Positions 58,142 to 64,000 of a DNA stretch of 64,000 nt are shown here, one piece after another. The number at the start of each line of letters is the position of its first letter. The stretch's first letter is position 1. Origin of the DNA: Acinetobacter sp. TR3 (GTDB lineage Bacteria; Pseudomonadota; Gammaproteobacteria; Pseudomonadales; Moraxellaceae); assembly GCF_027105055.1 (NCBI RefSeq), contig NZ_CP114264.1, positions 1,178,001 to 1,242,000 of the forward strand, given 5' to 3'. A model generated the notes under the pieces. It was not told where the DNA came from, did not search any database, and saw nothing but the letters and a program-made list of their open reading frames with translations. The translations under genes and the position numbers were made by a program.

Positions 58142-59631
58142 TGTTAAAAAATAAATTGGCATTTGTAATTGCTGGCTTGATTGTGGGCAGCTTGGGAGTC
58201 GGTAGTGGGATTGGATATTGGTATGCGCATCAAAATGATGAAAAGCAAACTGTAAGTGATCAGGCAACTGCTAAAGTGTTGTACTGGTACGATCCAATGA
58301 AACCAGAACAGCATTTTGATAAGCCAGGGAAATCCCCTTTTATGGATATGCAGTTAGTCCCTAAGTATGCGGATGAAAGTACTTCTGGAATAACTGAAAG
58401 TGCAGGAGTAAAGATTGATCCAGCTCTTCAACAAAATCTAGCCATTCGTTATGCCACAGTCGAACAGGCTGTAATGGGCAATACCTTGTTAACCAATGGC
58501 ATATTACAAGCGAATGAACGACAGGTAGCAATTCTGCAAACACGAGCAAGTGGTTTTGTTCAGCGTGTTTATGGCCATGCAGTCGGGGATATAGTGACTC
58601 AAGGGAGTCCGATTGCTGATATTTCAATCCCTGAGTGGACTGGGGAACAGACTGAGTTTTTGGCAGTACTTAAAATAGGAGACCGTTCTCTTATTCAAGC
58701 AAGTCGACAACGCCTACAGCTTCTGGGAATCCCACCAAATGTGATCCATCAAGTCGAACGGACACATCAAGTACAGTCTAATATGACTTTGAGTGCTCCT
58801 TTGAGTGGATTCATTGACTCACTAGAAGTTCGTAGTGGAATGGCTTTAGCTATGGGGCAAACACTTGCCACCATTAAAGGCGTGAATCCAATTTGGTTAG
58901 AAGCAGCAGTGCCTGAAACGCAAATTGCTGGGATAAAGCGAGGAGATAAAATCGAAGCAACTTTTGCTGCGTACCCTCAAAAAGTGTCTGGCAAAGTCAT
59001 TGATATTTTACCGACATTAGATACTACAAGCAGAACCATAAAAGTTCGTATTGAGTTACCCAATAGAGAGGGGCAACTCAAGCCCGGAATGTTTGCTTCT
59101 GTCAAATTTTCCAACAATCCTCAAAGCAGTTTAGTTGTGCCAGAGCAAGCTGTTATACGTACAGGTACTCGTAATATTATTATTGTCGCACATGAAAAAG
59201 GGCGTTTCGAACCTGTTGTTGTACAGTTAGGACAGAGTGACGGAAATAAAATAGCAATTCTACAGGGTTTGAACGCTGGTCAGAAAATCGTGATTTCGGG
59301 ACAATTCCTAATTGATTCTGAGGCCAATTTACAGGGTGTACTGGATAAGCTGAACACTGGACAATCGATTACATCATCTCAAGTGACTAAGGCATCAATA
59401 TACCAAGGCATTGGTAAAGTGGAAAAAGTTACAGCTCAAGACATTACCATTTCACATCATGCAATTGCTGAATTGGGGTGGGGGGCTATGACCATGAGCT
59501 TTAAACAACCAGTACAACCATTTACCCAAATTCAGCAAGGCGAGCAGGTCAGTTTTCGTTTTACACGTGTTGGGGATGCTTATGTTATTTCTGACATTTC
59601 CAAGATGTCTATGACATCTATGCAGAACTAA
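58141..59631 (+). CDS. cusB: Periplasmic adaptor CusB with fused C-terminal CusF-like domain
   Basis: A 496-residue membrane-fusion protein. One N-terminal helix (about 6-27) anchors it. A heavy-metal-binding segment [22 protein letters not shown] (about 50-71) follows, then the lipoyl/barrel-sandwich and beta-barrel domains ([24 protein letters not shown]). The last 80 residues form a CusF-like module with [16 protein letters not shown], containing the His, Trp and Met-x-Met copper site. Such a fusion puts a metallochaperone on the adaptor. It precedes cusA by 14 bases. Confidence 0.93.
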   Translation: MLKNKLAFVIAGLIVGSLGVGSGIGYWYAHQNDEKQTVSDQATAKVLYWYDPMKPEQHFDKPGKSPFMDMQLVPKYADESTSGITESAGVKIDPALQQNLAIRYATVEQAVMGNTLLTNGILQANERQVAILQTRASGFVQRVYGHAVGDIVTQGSPIADISIPEWTGEQTEFLAVLKIGDRSLIQASRQRLQLLGIPPNVIHQVERTHQVQSNMTLSAPLSGFIDSLEVRSGMALAMGQTLATIKGVNPIWLEAAVPETQIAGIKRGDKIEATFAAYPQKVSGKVIDILPTLDTTSRTIKVRIELPNREGQLKPGMFASVKFSNNPQSSLVVPEQAVIRTGTRNIIIVAHEKGRFEPVVVQLGQSDGNKIAILQGLNAGQKIVISGQFLIDSEANLQGVLDKLNTGQSITSSQVTKASIYQGIGKVEKVTAQDITISHHAIAELGWGAMTMSFKQPVQPFTQIQQGEQVSFRFTRVGDAYVISDISKMSMTSMQN

Positions 59632-59645
59632 ACGGGAGAACCATT

Positions 59646-62600
59646 ATGATCGCCCGTATTATTCGTTTTTCAATTACAAATCGAGTATTTGTCTTATTAG
59701 CTGCTGTAGTTCTTGCCGTTTGGGGAACTTGGGCTGTCAAGAATACTCCGGTTGATGCTTTGCCAGATCTGTCTGATGTACAAGTGATTGTGCGAACTAA
59801 TTTTCCCGGTCAAGCACCACAAATTGTTGAAAATCAGGTGACTTATCCTTTAACAACGACCATGTTATCAGTACCCGGTGTTAAAGCTGTTCGGGGCTAT
59901 TCTTTTTTTGGTGATTCGTTTGTTTATGTCATTTTTGATGAACATACTGATCTTTATTGGGCACGTTCTCGTGTATTGGAATATCTCAATCAAATACAAG
60001 AAAGAATGCCTGCAAATGCAAAATCTTCATTAGGACCAGATGCTACAGGTGTTGGTTGGATCTACGAATATGCTTTGGTTGATCCAACAGGGCAACATGA
60101 TCTCTCACAACTGCGAAGCATACAAGATTGGTTTTTGAAGTATGAACTGAAGACAGTACCAAATGTGGCTGAGGTCGCCACAATTGGGGGGATGGTTAAA
60201 CAATATCAAGTTGTTTTAGACCCAACCAAAATGGCAGCATTCGGTATAACTCAGCGAAGCATAATTGAAGCAATTCAAAAGGAAAATCAGGAAACTGGCG
60301 GTTCAGTCCTAGAAATGGCTGAAACTGAATATATGGTGAGAGCTTCAGGTTATTTAAAAACATTAGAAGATTTTCGGCAGATTCCGTTACGTACAAACGA
60401 TTTAGGTGTTCCAATCACTCTTGGAGATGTTGCAACGATTCAACTCGGTCCTGAAATGCGTCGTGGAATTACTGAACTCAATGGACAAGGGGAAACTGTT
60501 GGAGGTGTTGTGATTTTACGTGCTGGTAAAAATGCACGTGAAACCATTACTGCTGTAAAAGAAAAACTTGCTGAATTACAACAAAGTCTACCGAAAGGTG
60601 TACAAGTTGTTTCTGTGTATGACCGCAGTCAATTGATTGATCGGGCGGTAGAGAATCTCAGCCATAAATTAATTGAAGAGTTTATTGTAGTGGCTTTGGT
60701 TTGTGGGCTATTCCTCTGGCATTTACGTTCAGCAATGGTTGCGATTGTTTCTTTGCCTTTGGGAATCTTGTCAGCCTTTTTATTGATGTATTATCAGGGA
60801 CTAAATGCCAATATCATGTCATTGGGTGGGATTGCAATCGCGATTGGTGCTATGGTTGATGCATCTGTGGTTATGGTCGAAAATGCACATAAGCATATCG
60901 AAGCTTGGCAACATGAACATCCTGATCGAGTTTTAGAAATACAAGAGCGTTGGGACATCATTACACGTTCTGCCAGTGAGGTTGGGCCTGCTTTATTTTT
61001 CTGTTTACTCATCATTACTTTATCCTTTATTCCCATTTTTACTTTGCAAGCACAAGAAGGACGATTGTTCTCTCCATTGGCATTTACTAAAACTTATGCC
61101 ATGGCTGCTGCTGCGGGGCTATCTATTACATTGATTCCAGTTTTGATGGGATACTGGATTCGCGGGAAGTTACCATCTGAACAACGGAATCCATTAAACC
61201 GTTTTCTCATCAAAATATACCGTCCTATGTTAGATAAAGTCTTAGCTTATCCAAAGACAACGTTATTAGGTGCGTTACTCATTTTTCTTATCAGTCTTTT
61301 TCCTTTAACGCAATTAGGTGGAGAGTTCCTGCCTAATATGGATGAAGGTGATTTACTGTATATGCCTTCAGCTTTACCGGGATTGTCCGCAGCAAAAGCT
61401 TCTGAATTACTTCAACAGACTGATCGAATGATTAAAACTGTTCCAGAGGTTGCCACTGTATTTGGTAAAGCTGGGCGAGCAGAGTCGGCTACAGATCCTG
61501 CACCTTTAGAAATGTTTGAAACCACGATTCAGTTTAAACCACGATCTGAATGGCGTTCAGGTATGACACCAGATAAGTTGATAAAAGAACTGGATAAAGC
61601 TGTTCAAGTACCGGGTTTAACAAATATCTGGGTGCCGCCTATTCGTAACAGAATTGATATGTTGGCGACCGGGGTTAAAAGCCCAATCGGGCTCAAGATT
61701 TCAGCAAATGATTTGCAAGATATTGATCGGGTAGCACAACAAATTGAACAGGTTGCCAAAAAAGTGCCCGGTGTTAGCTCAGCTTTAGCTGAACGACTCA
61801 CTGGTGGGCGATATGTTGATATCGATATTAATCGAATGGAAGCTGCACGCTATGGTCTCAATATCACCGATGTACAGCAAATTGTGTCATCAGCAATTGG
61901 TGGGGAAAATATTGGTGAAACTGTTGAAGGGTTAGCAAGGTATCCTATTAATGTACGTTATCCGCGAGAAATTCGAGATTCACTTGAGGCATTAAGAAAT
62001 TTACCAATTCTGACTGAATCAGGTCAGCAAATTGTTTTGAGTAGTGTTGCCAACATTCAAATCACAGATGGTCCTCCGATGTTAAAAAGTGAGAATGCTC
62101 GTCCAAGTGGTTGGGTCTATGTTGATGTACAAGGACGTGATTTAGCCTCCGTTGTTCGGGATTTGAAACAGTCTATTGACCAACAAGTGAAACGCTCTGC
62201 GGGTATGAGTATTAGTTATTCAGGTCAATTTGAATTTATGGAAAGAGCAAATGCTCGCCTAAAGGTAGTAATACCAATCACTTTGATGATCATTTTTCTA
62301 TTGCTGTATCTGATTTTTAGACAAGTACAAGATGCTGCTCTGATTATGCTGACTCTACCATTCGCTTTAATTGGTGGTATTTGGGCAATGTATTTCAGTG
62401 GTTATAATTTCTCAATTGCCATTGCAGTAGGCTTTATTGCACTTGCCGGTGTTGCCGCAGAGTTTGGAGTGGTCATGTTGTTTTATTTAAAGCAGGCGAT
62501 AGAACATGCTCAACAAAATTTATCATCTTTAACTGAGCAGCAACTCAATGATGCCCTTCGTACAGGGGCAGTACTACGGGTTCGCCCTAAAGCGATGACT

Positions 62601-62780
62601 GTAGCTGTCATTCTGGCGGGTTTGATTCCTATCCTTTTAGGAACTGGAACGGGCTCTGAATTGATGAGTCGTATTGCTTTACCTATGGTTGGGGGCATGA
62701 TTTCAGCTCCACTTTTATCAATGTTTGTTATTCCCGCTGCATATCAGCTTTTAATCAAAAGAAAACTATCAAAATCTTGA
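59646..62780 (+). CDS. cusA: RND copper/silver efflux pump CusA
   Basis: A 1044-residue heavy-metal RND transporter of the inner membrane. The N-terminus [28 protein letters not shown], the [16 protein letters not shown] block, the [20 protein letters not shown] transmembrane Asp/Glu region and the final [21 protein letters not shown] match CusA. Methionines in the central cleft bind Cu(I) in the E. coli pump. It would take copper from CusB and the CusF-like protein and expel it through CusC. The stop lies within a hairpin that precedes the CusF-like gene. Confidence 0.95.
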   Translation: MIARIIRFSITNRVFVLLAAVVLAVWGTWAVKNTPVDALPDLSDVQVIVRTNFPGQAPQIVENQVTYPLTTTMLSVPGVKAVRGYSFFGDSFVYVIFDEHTDLYWARSRVLEYLNQIQERMPANAKSSLGPDATGVGWIYEYALVDPTGQHDLSQLRSIQDWFLKYELKTVPNVAEVATIGGMVKQYQVVLDPTKMAAFGITQRSIIEAIQKENQETGGSVLEMAETEYMVRASGYLKTLEDFRQIPLRTNDLGVPITLGDVATIQLGPEMRRGITELNGQGETVGGVVILRAGKNARETITAVKEKLAELQQSLPKGVQVVSVYDRSQLIDRAVENLSHKLIEEFIVVALVCGLFLWHLRSAMVAIVSLPLGILSAFLLMYYQGLNANIMSLGGIAIAIGAMVDASVVMVENAHKHIEAWQHEHPDRVLEIQERWDIITRSASEVGPALFFCLLIITLSFIPIFTLQAQEGRLFSPLAFTKTYAMAAAAGLSITLIPVLMGYWIRGKLPSEQRNPLNRFLIKIYRPMLDKVLAYPKTTLLGALLIFLISLFPLTQLGGEFLPNMDEGDLLYMPSALPGLSAAKASELLQQTDRMIKTVPEVATVFGKAGRAESATDPAPLEMFETTIQFKPRSEWRSGMTPDKLIKELDKAVQVPGLTNIWVPPIRNRIDMLATGVKSPIGLKISANDLQDIDRVAQQIEQVAKKVPGVSSALAERLTGGRYVDIDINRMEAARYGLNITDVQQIVSSAIGGENIGETVEGLARYPINVRYPREIRDSLEALRNLPILTESGQQIVLSSVANIQITDGPPMLKSENARPSGWVYVDVQGRDLASVVRDLKQSIDQQVKRSAGMSISYSGQFEFMERANARLKVVIPITLMIIFLLLYLIFRQVQDAALIMLTLPFALIGGIWAMYFSGYNFSIAIAVGFIALAGVAAEFGVVMLFYLKQAIEHAQQNLSSLTEQQLNDALRTGAVLRVRPKAMTVAVILAGLIPILLGTGTGSELMSRIALPMVGGMISAPLLSMFVIPAAYQLLIKRKLSKS

Positions 62781-62790
62781 TAGTTTTCTT
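62759..62790. terminator. Hairpin at the cusA stop
   Basis: A 13-base stem AAGAAAACTATCA/TGATAGTTTTCTT overlaps the last codons and stop of cusA. It lies between cusA and the CusF-like gene and may reduce read-through. Confidence 0.65.
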
Positions 62791-62813
62791 ATTTCGTTCA
62801 AAGAGGTTTTATT

Positions 62814-63176
62814 ATGTTTAAATTTATTAAAATTGTCGCTCTTGTTGCCACTGTTACTGCGTTAAGTGCATGTAGTAAAAATGAGGCGTCAGAGCAAAAG
62901 AAAGCGGAAGCGCCTATGGAGCAGATGAGTAAAGAATCATCTACAGCAACGACAACTCAAGCAGTTGGAGTGATTACGGCTATTGATACGAAAGAAAATA
63001 TTTTGACACTCGATCATGAGGCAATTCCTGCGATTAAATGGCCTGCGATGACCATGGGCTTTAAAGTTGCTGATCCTGCATTATTGAATGGGCTTGCAGT
63101 AGGGCAAAAAGTTGATTTTGAATTAAAGGCTGAGGGAGAAACATACACAGTCGTAGCTGCTAAGTTAAAAAAATAG
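62814..63176 (+). CDS. cusF: CusF-like copper-binding lipoprotein
   Basis: A 120-residue protein with a lipobox (TALSAC, Cys20) and a linker of about 30 residues. The CusF OB-fold follows: GVITAIDTKENILTLDHEAIPAIKWPAMTMGFKV shows the His, Trp and Met-x-Met Cu(I)/Ag(I) ligands. Unlike E. coli CusF it is predicted to be lipid-anchored. It follows cusA by 33 bases, and the same module is also fused to CusB, so the pump has two chaperone copies. The island continues up to the IS1-type element. Confidence 0.92.
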   Translation: MFKFIKIVALVATVTALSACSKNEASEQKKAEAPMEQMSKESSTATTTQAVGVITAIDTKENILTLDHEAIPAIKWPAMTMGFKVADPALLNGLAVGQKVDFELKAEGETYTVVAAKLKK

Positions 63177-63199
63177 GATGATTTAGTAGATAGAATTTT

Positions 63200-63987
63200 G
63201 GTGGTGTTTCAAAAAGTATGCTGACATTAAATGAAGCCATTATTGATGTAAAAAAAGGTTAAGTCGAAAGCTTTAAAATGGTTTTCAATCTTTTTTGAAA
63301 AATTACAACTCCTTCTAAAACCGCGCCTAATTCGATGCCTTATTTTGCAATTATTACCTTCAATACCTACAGTAAAAAATTTACCAATACTTTGCTTGCA
63401 GTTTTTAAAAGCAGTTATGAAACTGTCCCAATGATCACTTGCAATTCGGGTGTAGTGAATACCTAATTGTTTAAGCTTTGTCTTCAATCGTTGAACTGTA
63501 GCTAAGTCTCTTTTACCCCAAACATAAGCAACAATCTCACCTGTTTCTCGATGGTAGGCGTAAATAAGCCATTGTTTATTATTTTTATTTCCCACAAAAG
63601 TCCAAAACTCATCAACTTCAAGAGACTCATAATGACTTTGTTTAGGCTGAATTTGGTAGGTCGATTCGGTTAAAGTACGTAAAACTTTACCGATACTGAT
63701 TCGCTCAACTTCAGCGATATCTCGTATACCACTACCTCTGACCATCAACTGTAATATTTTTCGAGTAATGCCTGAATTACATCCTAGATAGCTCAGAGCA
63801 TGGTCACCAATAAACTGACGTTTACAGTCTTTGCACTGATAGTTTTGTTTCCCATCTACTTTGATGCCATTTTTCTTTATACTGTCACTGAGGCAGGTTG
63901 GACATTTGATTTCTAGAGTTATTCGCATTTCTCTATTTTATCAAAATTCAACCTGCTTTGTTTCAGCATACTTTTTGAAACACCACC
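63200..63987 (-). mobile_element. IS1-family insertion sequence with intact ends and target duplication
   Basis: A 788-base element bounded by perfect inverted repeats of at least 24 bases, starting GGTGGTGTTTCAAAAAGTAT. It is flanked by an exact 8-base duplication, AGAATTTT, at 63192-63199 and 63988-63995. Intact ends, duplication and ORF point to a recent insertion beside the copper island. Confidence 0.95.
63227..63928 (-). CDS. IS1-family transposase, single-frame type
   Basis: A 233-residue transposase filling the element. The N-terminal zinc finger CPTCLSDSIKKNGIKVDGKQNYQCKDC and an HTH (GSGIRDIAEVERISIGKVL) bind the ends. The catalytic core has EVDEFWTFVG, RIASDHWDSF and KIENHFKAF, the D-D-E of IS1 transposases. 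It is a single uninterrupted frame, so no frameshift is needed, as in the ISPa14-like subgroup. It appears intact and active. Confidence 0.93.
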   Translation of the reverse strand: MRITLEIKCPTCLSDSIKKNGIKVDGKQNYQCKDCKRQFIGDHALSYLGCNSGITRKILQLMVRGSGIRDIAEVERISIGKVLRTLTESTYQIQPKQSHYESLEVDEFWTFVGNKNNKQWLIYAYHRETGEIVAYVWGKRDLATVQRLKTKLKQLGIHYTRIASDHWDSFITAFKNCKQSIGKFFTVGIEGNNCKIRHRIRRGFRRSCNFSKKIENHFKAFDLTFFYINNGFI

Positions 63988-64000
63988 AGAATTTTGATAG

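Overview
The window is chromosomal DNA from a low-GC gammaproteobacterium, almost certainly Acinetobacter. This rests on recognised gene families and their arrangement: a LonB-like protease, ampG with gloA, epmB divergent from efp, a FimX-like gene, cstA with its small partner, a moxR/DUF58/tgpA cluster, and an Acinetobacter-style copper island. No database was searched and the species is not assigned.

Positions 1-21640 are ordinary core genome. A LonB-like protease is cut by the left edge. Next come ampG, gloA, an SBF-type transporter, a two-gene unit of an outer-membrane barrel and a short-chain dehydrogenase with a signal peptide, and rpmE. A FimX-like/PilZ pair lies beside epmB (all minus strand), followed by efp, cstA-ybdD, moxR-DUF58-tgpA and tRNA-Val(GAC). 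Positions 21641-26346 are a plastic spot: an IS30-family relic split by an intact IS3-family element, an M66-type metalloprotease lipoprotein, and an IS5-like transposase relic. Core genes resume at 26418-31422: a small membrane protein, pirin, argG, fadH and tRNA-Ser(TGA).

From tRNA-Ser to the right edge everything looks acquired. Positions 31423-42428 hold an element backbone: a 449-residue protein of unknown function divergent from an AlpA-like regulator, an inovirus Gp2-type HUH replication protein with a degenerate paralogue, two lipoproteins, a structured non-coding stretch, then a zinc-ribbon membrane protein, a DUF932 protein, a YqaJ-type nuclease and a Cys-rich Gp3-like protein. Several of these last genes have their own terminator-like hairpin and a shared ribosome-binding leader. 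No integrase is visible, so the element must be incomplete here, decayed, or continue to the right.

Positions 42499-63176 are a metal-resistance island. CopC and CopD, a P1B copper ATPase, the CopRS two-component system, a Met/His-rich peptide, the multicopper oxidase CopA with the outer-membrane protein CopB, and a CusCBA pump with CusF-like chaperones would move, oxidise and bind copper across the envelope. Between copB and cus sits a CadR/PbrR-type regulator divergent from a cation-diffusion-facilitator exporter with FeoA and FeoB. Two near-identical ATTACA-N4-TGTCAT sites mark probable CopR operators. An intact IS1-family element with a perfect 8-bp target duplication ends the window.

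The best candidates for something undescribed are the tRNA-Ser element backbone (unknown 449-aa gene, paired Rep-like genes, hairpin-before-gene layout), the M66 lipoprotein, the exported dehydrogenase, and the coupling of FeoAB to a metal exporter under a CadR-type promoter.
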